DNA of 11,160 nt, taken from Zygnema cylindricum. Lineage: Eukaryota > Streptophyta > Zygnematophyceae > Zygnematales > Zygnemataceae. Below, in pieces: positions 1-7,163 of the stretch. The number at the start of each line of letters is the position of its first letter. Within the stretch, counting starts at the first letter, position 1. The DNA is taken from contig JBBHKE010002203.1 of NCBI GenBank assembly GCA_037447655.1, positions 1-11,160 on the forward strand, in the 5' to 3' direction. The notes beneath the pieces were generated by a model. That model ran no database searches and had not been told where the DNA came from. It worked only from the letters and a program-made list of their open reading frames with translations. A program made the translations under genes and the position numbers.

Positions 1-13
1 GGGGGGGGGGGGG
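1..13. repeat. poly-G run at window edge
   Basis: Thirteen consecutive G residues open the window. Long G homopolymers are rare in AT-rich nuclear DNA and are a common artefact at contig ends, so this may not be genomic. Confidence 0.9.
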
Positions 14-27
14 ACCAAACGTCAACT

Positions 28-150
28 TCGATATATCGCGGTACAAAATATATCGAATTATCCGCCGATACATCGCAAAAATATCGCGATATCAGCCTCC
101 TCAATATATCGATTATCAGGTACCCAAAATTAGGTATATATCGAATATTT
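28..150. repeat. CGATATATCG-rich low-complexity repeat
   Basis: The words TATATCG, ATATCGCGATAT and GATACATCG recur about six times in 120 bp, including the perfect 12-bp palindrome ATATCGCGATAT at 81-92. Similar (C)GATAT(C) arrays are familiar to me from plant repeats, but I cannot assign it to a named family. There is no coding potential. Confidence 0.6.
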
Positions 151-979
151 GCTAAGGGCCTTTGATACACAACATTACAAAAAATGCACAAATGTTAATG
201 TGTTTAAATTTCAATAATTATCTTACGTGAAGACGTCACAATCTTACTCCAACATATCCATAAGGATGGGTTTGCACGCCCTCCATAAATCATTAAATAG
301 TTGCACACCATTCATATGTTTTCACCTTCATTCATTTTTTTTAAATCCCACTCATTAAATTCCTATCGAGCATAGTTCCTTGTACCGATTTATACCTTCA
401 GAAGTGAAGGGAAAACCCTAATTTGAATCATACTGGCAAAGTACACATGAATAGCAATAAGCGTTAAAACTACTGATTCCCTCAATTTTTTTTTGTTCCC
501 TTAACAAAAAATGGTCTTAACTAGGTTAATCGTTTTTTTCTTAACTCCCTTTTTCTCGCGGTTCACAAGAATCCACGTCACTTGATTGGAAATTATTAAC
601 GCTAAAACAGTCCTCGTACTATTTATTTCTTACGCATCTTAAAAACCTACATTAAGTATATGTATCGCATTGTATATTATGACATTGCATAATACATTGC
701 GTATTACGTTGTACTATGCATGGCATTGCATGTCCGTACATATTTGAAAGTCAAAAACACAGTTGGGTACACAAAAGCACGTCTACATGTTCTTTACGTC
801 TCCGTTTAAATGCACGAAAGAAGATCATTGTGCGATGTTCATATAACAAAAAACAATGTGCAATCCACAACATATTGTGTAAGTAAATATTTACAGAAGA
901 TACTGAAAACACCAACTCCTAAATGACTTTGTCGGGACAAGCGTTTCAATGCAAGTCACATGTTTTGGATCCCTAATGA
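151..979. other. AT-rich stretch, no gene seen
   Basis: No open frame of note exists on either strand and I recognise no RNA gene. Between about 655 and 735 the words TTGCAT, ATTGCG and TATGCAT recur irregularly (simple-sequence character). Isolated words that resemble plant cis elements are AAAACCCTAA near 411-420 and GACGTCAC near 232-239; alone they prove nothing. Confidence 0.6.
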
Positions 980-1025
980 TATTGCTAGGTTCCCACCCAG
1001 TATTGTTAGGTAAAAAACTAACAAT
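980..1025. repeat. short direct repeat plus hairpin
   Basis: TATTGCTAGGT (980-990) recurs as TATTGTTAGGT (1001-1011). The second copy also forms a perfect 8-bp stem with CTAACAAT: ATTGTTAG (1002-1009) pairs with 1018-1025 across an 8-nt loop. No function is assigned. Confidence 0.5.
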
Positions 1026-1981
1026 CTTTTGTAAATGCATAGTTTTTTGTCTCTAGCATACTTGAAAATGGCCAAATCGCTTGGATCTGAATCCACTCAT
1101 GTTTGTTGTGAAAATAACATCTCAATTCGGTCAAAATAGCCGCATTGTTGTTTCAAGCTTAGTTGGACTCCCACTTTTGGTGGTGGACGATGTGCTGAGA
1201 CTCGTAAACCAACCAATAAGCGTTTTCTATGGACCCCTCTTAAATGATCACTTGCTAAAATGAGGAGAAACCAATCATATGTTTGAGCTACTCGATCGTT
1301 ACAACACGACAAGCCAATTTAAGGTTCACTTTGGAAAAAATCCATTAAACCATTTGCATTCAACCTGCTATCGTTTGAAATTTCTTCCTATTATTTTTTG
1401 GAGACAAAGAAAATGCATTCGTTACGCCAGGACTCCACCTTCTCATTCATTTATTCATTACTTTTGTCTAGTGTATCGTTCATGTTTCCCTCAAAAGTTG
1501 CTTATTTTAGTCTCTTTCGTCAACTTACCATTTTATTGTCACATAGTAGCATTCATTTTTGATCCCAATCTTACATTTGTATCGGACTTTTATTTAGAAT
1601 TTTTCCGGATCTTACTTTTTCTTTTTCTCGCAATATTCCCTTTGGACTACATCGTGTATCGCTATTAGTGTTAATATTTTTTTCGCCACTTGAAGCATCT
1701 TTTCTCCCTACACACTTGTCTGATTTTCACATAGAGACCGCCAATCGAAAGCTGAGAATCCTACCTTTCAATCGCAACTGTCATATCCATAATCCGACAT
1801 GTGTGTACGGAGATAAGATGTTTTAAAAGACGAAAAATACAATAACACTGATAGCGATATACGGTATACTGAACCAACCGACATACATATACTCTTGTTA
1901 CACACTATTTGAAAACACAAAATCCTCAGCAATTTTTTAGAACCAATTTGATATCGACCACAACATCCCCGACTACAATAC
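1026..1981. other. AT-rich stretch, no supported gene
   Basis: Two plus-strand open stretches exist: 1081-1263 (60 codons) and 1279-1668 (129 codons). The longer one reads rich in F, L, I and Y, as expected from T-rich DNA, and I recognise no domain in either. Both are treated as non-coding. The interval lies 3' of the minus-strand uL30m gene, so its right edge may include that gene's 3' flank. Confidence 0.5.
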
Positions 1982-2041
1982 ATCCATTAAACAAAAAAAG
2001 AAAGAAAAAAAAACATTTGATCCATTAAACAAACATTTGAT
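1982..2041. repeat. A-rich tract with two interleaved short direct repeats
   Basis: ATCCATTAAACAAA occurs at 1982-1995 and 2020-2033, and AACATTTGAT at 2012-2021 and 2032-2041, with an A-rich run between. The tract begins just 3' of the uL30m stop codon on the minus strand, so on the transcript it is U-rich and would lie in the 3' untranslated or immediate 3' flanking region. No clear AATAAA signal was seen there. Confidence 0.6.
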
Positions 2042-2065
2042 TTCTCAAAGAATAGAGGTTGTCGA

Positions 2066-3757
2066 TCAAGTTTGCCTAGGCTTTTGTGTGGCTACTTTGG
2101 GACTATGTGTAAACACTAATGGAGGTCTCAACGCTCTTTTGTCTGCTAGTGCCGCTAGTCGGGTCTCATGCATTTCCTTTGTCTCCACCTGCAGGAGTCG
2201 CTTCACCTGGCGGCCAATCAGAGGGAACAAAACAAACCAATGAGGCGAATGATACACTCTATACAAAGTCAAAACAAAGTGAATAAAAAAAACGAAATAA
2301 AGAAAAGTAACACTATAAAAAGTCAAATCAAAGGGAAAAAAACAAACCAATTAAACAAATGAGACACTCTATACACAGTCAAATCAGAGTAAACAGCGAA
2401 ACCGTCCACAAAAGGTCAAATTAGAGTGAACAAAACAGACGAAAAAGATTAACAATACAATATAAAAAGTCAAATCAGAGTAAATTATACAAAGTCAAAT
2501 CAAAGCGAATAAACATGCAAATTTAAAAAACGATATTCTATATAAAAGTTAAAATCAGAGTGAAATAAACAAATATACATTCAAAACAAAATTAAGGTGA
2601 ATACAACAATAAACTATACAAAATCAGGTGAACAAGACAAATGATAAACTATAGCCTTAGGCCAACAAAGGGACAAAAGTGATAAGGTGACAAACTTGCT
2701 TTTGACAAAAGAGTTTATAAAACAATGTGATAAAGTGAAGAACGAGACAAGAAGGACGACGCAATAAATGAGACAAAAATGATGAAGCAATGAACAAGGC
2801 GAAATCGAGAAAACGATGAATAAGAAGAATGACTTATTCAAAAAGACAACCTCTACATACATGTATACCAATTTACACAGCAGCGGAACAATCCTCAAAA
2901 CTAGAGTATCCCAAAAAGATTCAAAAATTTAATTTAATTTTTGGGCTAATAGATTTTTGAATACGAATTGGTCCAAAAAGACAATTGCATATCCAGGCTA
3001 AATGTGGTCCATGTGAAAGGGAATTAAAATATTGCTCACAAATGTACAAAAAACATTAATCACCGATAGTAGTTCTGGTAAAACATTATGCACAAGAAGT
3101 TAAGAAACCATCCAAAGCTAAAAATAAATATGTTTGAACTTAATGTGACTGACAATCTTAAGCCACGGGTTAATAGGAAAGAAAAGCAATCTTTGCAATA
3201 TTACTCAAAACAAATACCATACCATCTTCGTCTCACGCCGAGCATTATTTCATCTAAAAAAAACTAAACAACATTCAAATTTATGAACGTCTTTGAATGT
3301 CTCAATAACAAGATTTTCACGTCCCCTCACCTTCACAAGCATGGAGGACAGCCCCCCTCTCCCTTCCCTTCCCCACCCCCATCGCTCTTGCCCTCCCCCT
3401 CCCCTCCCCTTCTCTCTCCTCTTTCCTCTCCCCCTCCCTCTCGCTCTCCCTCTATCTCTCCCTCTTCTCTCCTTGTCCCTCTCCCTCTCTCTGCCTCTCC
3501 CCCTTTCCCTCCCTCCATCTCTCTCGCGCCCTCTCTCCATCTCTCCCTCTCTCCCCTCCTCTCTCTCACCCTCTCTTAATACCCCACCTCACCTTGTTCA
3601 CCATTCCTCGGATGGTGGGTGTATTGTCCTTCTCCACCACGCTCTCTCTCTTCCTCAGCCCTAGGGCTCTTACCACGGCCCGGTGCTCCTCTCTCTTCCC
3701 TGGTAGCCCTCTCTTGAGAGTGATGACCAAACGGCTCGACCACTCAGCCTTGCTCAT
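2066..3757 (-). CDS. uL30m: mitochondrial large-subunit ribosomal protein uL30m (L30), two coding exons
   Basis: Structural protein of the large ribosomal subunit, bacterial-type L30 family. Coding exons are 3757-3593 (codons 1-55) and 2206-2066 (codons 56-101 plus TGA). The intron has a GTGAGG donor after AACAAG (3593), an acceptor GCCAG before 2206, and phase 0. Seen in the joined frame: WSSRLVITLKRGLPG (residues 6-20), EEHRAVVRALGLRK (23-36), DNTPTIRGMVNK (44-55), then VKRLLQVETKEM (56-67) and ALRPPLVFTH (80-89). The first three blocks are the L30 core; the last is the C-terminal extension I know from plant mitochondrial L30. Plastid ribosomes lack L30, so a mitochondrial site is inferred. 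At 101 residues it is close to the roughly 110 of plant homologues. ATG 3755-3757 directly follows an acceptor-like CAG, and an in-frame TAA lies eight codons upstream in unspliced DNA, so this ATG is the preferred start; a spliced upstream coding exon cannot be excluded. The exons are visibly more GC-rich than their surroundings. No classical cleavable presequence is evident. Confidence 0.88.
2213..2636. repeat. degenerate minisatellite, AAGTCAAATCAGAGTGAA type
   Basis: About nine imperfect copies of a unit near CTATACAAAGTCAAATCAGAGTGAA start around 2261, 2312, 2368, 2408, 2461, 2486, 2540, 2582 and 2615, at irregular spacings of roughly 25-60 bp. A longer period is also visible: about 2213-2270 (GGGAACAAAACAAACCAAT, then ACACTCTATACA) recurs at about 2324-2381, roughly 111 bp later. 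On the uL30m transcript the array is U-rich and sits directly upstream of the acceptor at 2207, so it may serve as or disturb the polypyrimidine region. Confidence 0.7.
3348..3580. repeat. CT-rich tract (GA-rich on the transcript strand)
   Basis: An almost pure pyrimidine tract of CCCTCT/CTCTCC words with no strict period. On the uL30m transcript it is a purine tract starting a few bases into the intron after the donor at 3592. Open frames across it on both strands translate to S/P/L-rich or R/G/E-rich low complexity and are artefacts of composition. Confidence 0.85.
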
Positions 3758-3814
3758 CTGCCAATGGCAATAATATGATTACAAAATATTATTATATAAA
3801 TAAATTATTTTACA

Positions 3815-3876
3815 GATTATATTATATTAAAGATTATATTATATTAAAAATCATATTATGTTAAAGATTATATCAA
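3815..3876. repeat. 17-bp AT-rich tandem repeat
   Basis: GATTATATTATATTAAA at 3815-3831 is followed by an identical copy at 3832-3848, a diverged copy at 3849-3865 and a partial copy to 3876. It lies inside the first unit of the acceptor array, upstream of the real uL30m acceptor on the transcript. Confidence 0.75.
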
Positions 3877-3914
3877 GGGGAAGAGGGAGAGCGAGAAGGG
3901 AGAGGCAGTTGGGA

Positions 3915-3937
3915 ACCAGTCAGGCTTGCTCATCTGC
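3915..3937 (-). pseudogene. duplicate of uL30m exon start, copy 1
   Basis: On the minus strand TTTGCAG is followed by ATG (3933-3931) and codons for S-K-P-D-W, where the real exon has S-K-A-E-W. The frame then leaves uL30m similarity and stops at TAA 3870-3868, giving a 21-residue reading frame if it is retained in a transcript. Confidence 0.7.
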
Positions 3938-4093
3938 AAATTGCCTCCGTACAATAATATGACTACTAAATATTGTGTTACATATAGTATGATTATTAAA
4001 TGTTATATTATTTTGTTCAATATTAGTATTTGTGCATACTGGAGAGGGAGAGGCATTGAGGGGGGGGGGAGAGAGAAGGAGACGCATTCAAAG

Positions 4094-4116
4094 ACCAGTC
4101 AGGCTTGCTCAACTGC
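4094..4116 (-). pseudogene. duplicate of uL30m exon start, copy 2 (ATG lost)
   Basis: Same anchor as the other copies, but the start codon reads TTG after GCAG. It shares the AGCAAGCCTGACTGG variant with copy 1, so copies 1 and 2 are probably each other's closest relatives. Confidence 0.7.
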
Positions 4117-4291
4117 AAATGCCCTCCGTACAATAATATGGTTATTACATATTTATTTATATATAGTGTAATTATTAAAAGTTATATTATTTTGTTCAAT
4201 ATTAGATGAATAACGTGATTACTATGCATAGTGGAGAGGGAGAGGCACTGAGGGAGGGGGGAGGACGAGTGTGAAGGAGAGGCATTTGAGG

Positions 4292-4314
4292 ACCACTCAG
4301 CCTTGCTCATCTGC
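4292..4314 (-). pseudogene. duplicate of uL30m exon start, copy 3 (identical anchor)
   Basis: All 23 bases equal the real exon anchor. It has the best polypyrimidine run of the four before its CAG (CTCCCTCTTCCTTACACCTG on the minus strand). From ATG 4310-4308 the frame gives the six uL30m N-terminal residues, then S/P-rich sequence to TAA at 4184-4182 (42 residues). If spliced in, it would act as a start-codon-bearing decoy exon rather than make uL30m. Confidence 0.7.
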
Positions 4315-4581
4315 AGGTGTAAGGAAGAGGGAGACGGAGAGGCCTTTGAGAGAGGAAGAGGGAGAGGCGTTTGAGAGAGAGAGAGGAAAAGGGATTTGAG
4401 AGAGGCACGGAGAGGCATTTGCAAGAGGGAGGGGGAGAGGGAGAGGGAGAGGAGGGACAAGCATTTGAGGGTGAGAGAGATGCATTTTGGTGGAAAGGGA
4501 GAGACATTTGAGGGAGAGGGAGAGGGAGAGGGAGAGGCAATTTAGGGAGGGAGAGGGGCATTGGAGGGGAGAGGGAGAAGG
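4315..4581. repeat. GA-rich minisatellite
   Basis: Irregular copies of GGGAGAGGCATTTGAG with varying numbers of GGGAGA hexamers, for example around 4338-4355, 4358-4375, 4409-4427 and 4500-4530. It continues the GA-rich part of the acceptor array. On the uL30m transcript it is a long polypyrimidine tract in front of the acceptor copy at 4314. Open frames over it are compositional. Confidence 0.8.
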
Positions 4582-4851
4582 ACAGTGCACAACAGACAAG
4601 TAAGCAGGTTATTCATTATATTATATAATTTTTTAGGTTATTATATTATGATATTGGTAATCGATTCCTTTCAATTGTTAAAATTTATTTCAGATTTCCA
4701 ACCGTTTTTTTTGTACCTTGTTTTAATTTTGACGGTTTCCTTGGGCGATGACTATTCTGATTCTCACGTTTCCTAAGGTTTTGGAAAAAAAAAGATTTCC
4801 AGAGGTTTTGCAGAATTCTAAGCTCAATTTTTTGTTAAGGAATGAACTTAC

Positions 4852-4900
4852 AAAGAAATGAAGCAGGCTAGGGTTTGAAACGAAACCCTAAAAGTTTGAA
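4852..4900 (-). promoter_or_regulatory. probable uL30m promoter/leader with telo-boxes
   Basis: On the minus strand CAAACCCTA (4877-4869) and, in the opposite sense, TTTAGGGTTT (4893-4884) form a pair of telo-box-like motifs immediately upstream of the candidate donor. Telo-boxes near the transcription start are characteristic of plant translation-machinery genes (established knowledge). No convincing TATA box is seen. The transcription start is not determined. Confidence 0.4.
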
Positions 4901-4929
4901 TGGAAAAAGTTAGGGTAACATGTAATTAA

Positions 4930-5165
4930 GGTCCACCGCCGCGAGATCCACCAGAATCAGATAAACTACTGTACTGTACAGTACAGTCTCGGTTTGTATC
5001 GCACGTGCGAGGTCACGCGTTGATCTGAAACGAACTTGCGACCGTCCACCAAAATTTGTCAGGTTCGTGTACTGTACCGTACACCACGGATGGTAGACGA
5101 ACTTTTTATCATCCACCAAAATCATAGTGCCGTACACTACGTATCAAAAACGAACTTTCTGAGAG
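4930..5165. repeat. GTAC-rich degenerate direct repeats
   Basis: A block with CGAACTT, then TCCACCAAAAT, then CCGTACAC recurs: CGAACTT at 5031, 5098 and 5151; TCCACCAAAAT at about 5045 and 5112; and a related TCCACCAGAATCAG near 4948. Spacings of 67 and 53 bp show length changes between copies. The open frames crossing it are not conserved and not recognised. Confidence 0.5.
4968..4987. repeat. 20-bp perfect palindrome
   Basis: ACTGTACTGTACAGTACAGT equals its own reverse complement over all 20 bases. It marks the left side of the GTAC-rich region. No binding factor can be named. Confidence 0.9.
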
Positions 5166-5829
5166 GCGTACAGGTATCCCGGTATCCAAGTGCAGCATAC
5201 CACGTCCTGCACGTGTGTCATGACGCACGGCATCTCAAAGTCAAAATGTGGTGAAAAAGTACAGTACAGGAAGGATATAGACAAACAGTTTAATGGAGAT
5301 TCTTCGAGAATCTCGGGCGCAGGTTTCTAAAGTTGTACAAAGTACAAACTACAAATTACCATGATTTCAACGTGCGAAAAGCATAGTTGTTCAAATCGCG
5401 CGATTTTTTCAAATTTTCCGATTGAAACGTATAACTCGTGACTTTTGCAAAAAAACGTCTACTGTAACCTGAAACTGCAAAATTTAAGGAAACATGTAAA
5501 CAAATTACGGTAACTGTACATTTTTTTACGGATATGTACGGAATTCCAGGAAAAGATACGTCGTAGTTATTGGTACTATCTGTTCAGTGAACTGAACAGG
5601 AATATCACGGGACTTGTACGTTATTTCATCGAAAATCTACGGACATTTTCGAAAGGAGATGTCGAACGTCACACTAATTTCGCGCGGTAAGTTTGAAAAT
5701 TGTACGGGCGTCTTCTTCAAAATTTTTTGAAAGAAGTCCCCATGGAATATTGAAAATTTCTGCTTGTCAGATAGGCTCAGACAGACGGAATTTGATAAAA
5801 TTTTACATTTGAGGACGCTTTAACCCGAG
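5166..5829. other. no gene seen; several short hairpins
   Basis: Three inverted repeats stand out: GAGATTCT/AGAATCTC with a 3-nt loop (5296-5314), CTGTTCAGT/ACTGAACAG with a 2-nt loop (5580-5599), and the perfect 16-bp palindrome TTCAAAATTTTTTGAA (5716-5731). No open frame or RNA gene is supported. CGTAC-type words continue, so this may be decayed mobile DNA related to what follows. Confidence 0.5.
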
Positions 5830-5859
5830 TAAGCCATGTATGTAACGTAGCCTAAGGGT
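5830..5859. repeat. 30-bp direct repeat, left copy
   Basis: Thirty bases starting TAAGCCATGTATG and ending CCTAAGGGT are repeated without a mismatch at 6630-6659, exactly 800 bp away. The last four bases are the start of an inverted-repeat element in both places. Confidence 0.9.
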
Positions 5860-6629
5860 GGAATTCCATTAGAAGAAAAGTGTGGTTCGTTACTGGACGC
5901 CGTACAGGTTCGTACATATTCGTACCACGCCGTACCTTATTTTTTTTTTTGTCATACGAAAAATCGTTACTGGAAAGTTGTCGGGAAGCTCCAATGATGT
6001 AGGCGTAATTCCTGACCGTTGGATATTCCACTTTTTCAGATCCGCGAAGCAATCGCGCACATCATCCAGTGTCACGATAGTCTCCTCGCGAGGAGAGTTG
6101 TAAGATACTAGACGTGTACCATTGGTACACGTGAAAAAGAAAAAAAATATTTGCTTTGAACAAGCGATCACAGGTCTACACGTCGTATAGGCCATGTGCC
6201 TACGTCGTACGGTCCATGTGCCGCCTGCCACGCTGGATGCAAGTGAGCCGAATTTTTTTTCGCACGCTCCGTCTGACATGCACCGACATTCAAAGTTTGC
6301 CGCGACCTTCAAAGTTTGCCGCGTCTTTTTGCCATTCCGTTTCGAAATTTTGATTTCAGTTTTCAAAATCAAAAATCTGGCCGCAAAATTTACGTACGAA
6401 TCATTAACTACCTCCGGCCGTACAGAGAGGCGTATGGAGCGATTGCTTCGCAGATGAAGACTAAAATTTAATCGGACGGTCGACGTCTTCTCCTGGATAA
6501 TTGGAGAATCGTAATCTTATTTTCTGTAATGTTGTTTTCAAGAAACTCACGAGAATATAGTACGGCATGGTACGGGCAAGTACAAAATTCTGTATTAAAC
6601 CTCACTTTTCGTCTGATGTAACCATACCC
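5856..6629. mobile_element. inverted-repeat element 1 (alpha-alpha), non-autonomous
   Basis: The left end GGGTGGAATTCCATTAG plus GAAAAGTGTGG (5856-5885) is mirrored by the right end read on the minus strand, GGGTATGGTTACATCAG plus GAAAAGTGAGG (6629-6600). The similarity continues inward for about 200 bp, including a shared GCGAAGCAATCG word (about 6044-6055 and 6439-6450). TAA flanks both ends (5853-5855, 6630-6632). GGG ends with a TAA target would suit PIF/Harbinger-type MITEs; TTAA-like flanks of a sister element leave piggyBac-type open. The centre holds the palindrome TCTCCTCGCGAGGAGA (6081-6096), a 10-bp stem at 6112-6132 and a 19-bp tandem duplication (6285-6322). A 160-codon open stretch (minus, 6372-5890) lacks an ATG start and is not taken as a gene. 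No transposase. Confidence 0.6.
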
Positions 6630-6659
6630 TAAGCCATGTATGTAACGTAGCCTAAGGGT
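6630..6659. repeat. 30-bp direct repeat, right copy
   Basis: Identical to 5830-5859. It links the right end of element 1 to a further terminal motif starting at 6656. The inverted words CCCTAAG (6627-6633) and CCTAAGGG (6651-6658) bracket it. Confidence 0.9.
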
Positions 6660-6701
6660 CAAGTTCCATCAGTCGTTTCTGTAATCGTACGGCCAACTCT
6701 A
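6656..6701 (+). mobile_element. isolated beta-type element end
   Basis: GGGTCAAGTTCCATCAG followed by CTGTAATCGTACGG resembles the beta ends at 7977 (minus) and 7982 (plus). No matching partner end was found before the following module starts at 6702, so this looks like a truncated or solo end. Confidence 0.45.
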
Positions 6702-6932
6702 CGAGTCGATGTTCCATCACGAAGAGTCTGTAATCCACGTGTTATACATTGAGTGGCACCACGTAGGTTTTGACCAAATACTTAAAATCTTTTAAAAATC
6801 TTCACACCGACAAATTTCACTTCAATTTTTCAATTGCGTACCATGTACCTGCGTACCAAATCATGTGCGACAAAACTTTTGTACTTTCTGCAAACGCCAT
6901 CTTTTACGCCAACTCATTGTTTAGGGTTTGTG
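6702..6932 (+). repeat. 230-bp dispersed module, copy 1
   Basis: Colinear with 8886-9115. The first 28 bases, starting CGAGTCGATGTTCCATCAC, are identical. Shared later words include CACCGACAAA, TATGTACCTGCGTAC-like sequence, TTTACGCCA and TTAGGGTTTGTG. Both copies follow an inverted-repeat element. Open frames in it are unrelated between copies, which argues against coding. Confidence 0.7.
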
Positions 6933-7163
6933 TTTTCGAACATGACGAAAATCCTTTGCCGAAAATAGTGTGACGAAAGAAATTGCGCGACAAAGGACCG
7001 TTTCAAGAATATTTTTTTAATTTTCAGTTGCATTTTAAAACGTACATACCATGTGCAAATTTCGTCATTTTTTGTTGGTTTTCCATTGTGACACGTAGCT
7101 TATTTGTCCAGCGTGTCACGATTAATTTTTTTCTGTATCTGCCAAGTGCCAAGCCACCTTTAA
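6933..7163. other. spacer, no gene seen
   Basis: An AT-rich spacer between the 230-bp module and the next inverted-repeat element. It contains one perfect stem, GTGACACG (7088-7095) with CGTGTCAC (7112-7119). No frame is supported. Confidence 0.5.

Larger units (their letters stand above)
2207..3592 (-). other. intron between the two uL30m coding exons
   Basis: A 1386-nt GT-AG intron. The donor reads AAG/GTGAGG (exon end 3593). The acceptor is preceded by a U-rich stretch (TTTGTTTTGTTCCCTCTG on the transcript strand) and ends GCCAG before 2206. It contains a GA-rich tract next to the donor (3580-3350) and a degenerate U-rich minisatellite next to the acceptor (2636-2213). The remainder, about 2637-3340, is A-rich on the plus strand with no exon I can support. 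If unspliced, translation runs eight more codons to TGA at 3568-3566. Confidence 0.8.
3739..4314 (-). repeat. tandem array of uL30m acceptor plus exon-start units (four anchors)
   Basis: A 23-nt anchor, on the minus strand acceptor GCAG, ATGAGCAAGGCTGAGTGG and GT, occurs at 3739-3761 (the real exon start), 3915-3937, 4094-4116 and 4292-4314. Spacings are 176, 179 and 198 bp. Between anchors each unit has a GA-rich part (plus strand, GGAGAGGGAGAGGCATTTGAG words) and an AT-rich part (ACAATAATATG near the anchor, TTATATTATTTTGTTCAATATTAG at the far side in two units). The anchor at 4292 is identical to the real one; those at 3915 and 4094 share two changes. The array lies in the probable leader intron, so each unit repeats an intron 3' end with the first 20 bases of the exon. 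Confidence 0.85.
3758..4851 (-). other. probable leader intron of uL30m
   Basis: Inferred, not proven. A GTAAGT donor-consensus word lies at 4851-4846 on the minus strand after TTCATTTCTTT, and the acceptor GCAG directly precedes the uL30m ATG (3757). Leader introns in ribosomal-protein genes of plants are common. The interval contains the acceptor array, the GA minisatellite and AT-rich sequence (about 4600-4845) in which I see no gene. Confidence 0.4.

Noticed and set aside
1-150. Origin or centromere satellite
   Set aside because: Only about 120 bp of irregular repeats next to a likely assembly-edge homopolymer; no basis for such a role.
1279-1668. 129-codon plus-strand frame
   Set aside because: Composition (F, L, I, Y) follows the T-rich DNA, no domain is recognised, and there is no supporting context.
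2213-2636. CRISPR-like array
   Set aside because: Units are degenerate, spacing is irregular and the context is a eukaryotic intron.
3250-3540. Minus-strand frame ending in LSSMLVKVRGRENLVIETF, considered as an L30 second exon because of LVKV
   Set aside because: No AG acceptor gives the right phase after codon 55, the upstream sequence is pure purine, and the exon at 2206-2066 fits far better in phase and in family similarity.
3283-3664. Plus- and minus-strand frames over the CT tract
   Set aside because: S/P/L- or R/G/E-rich translation from a pyrimidine tract; the right end overlaps the real uL30m exon on the other strand.
4182-4599. Minus-strand S/P/L-rich frames over the GA minisatellite
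   Set aside because: Low complexity from the repeat. The only meaningful part is the duplicated uL30m start, annotated separately.
4910-5254. Overlapping frames on both strands in the GTAC-rich repeats
   Set aside because: They cross degenerate direct repeats without keeping frame between copies; no recognisable protein.
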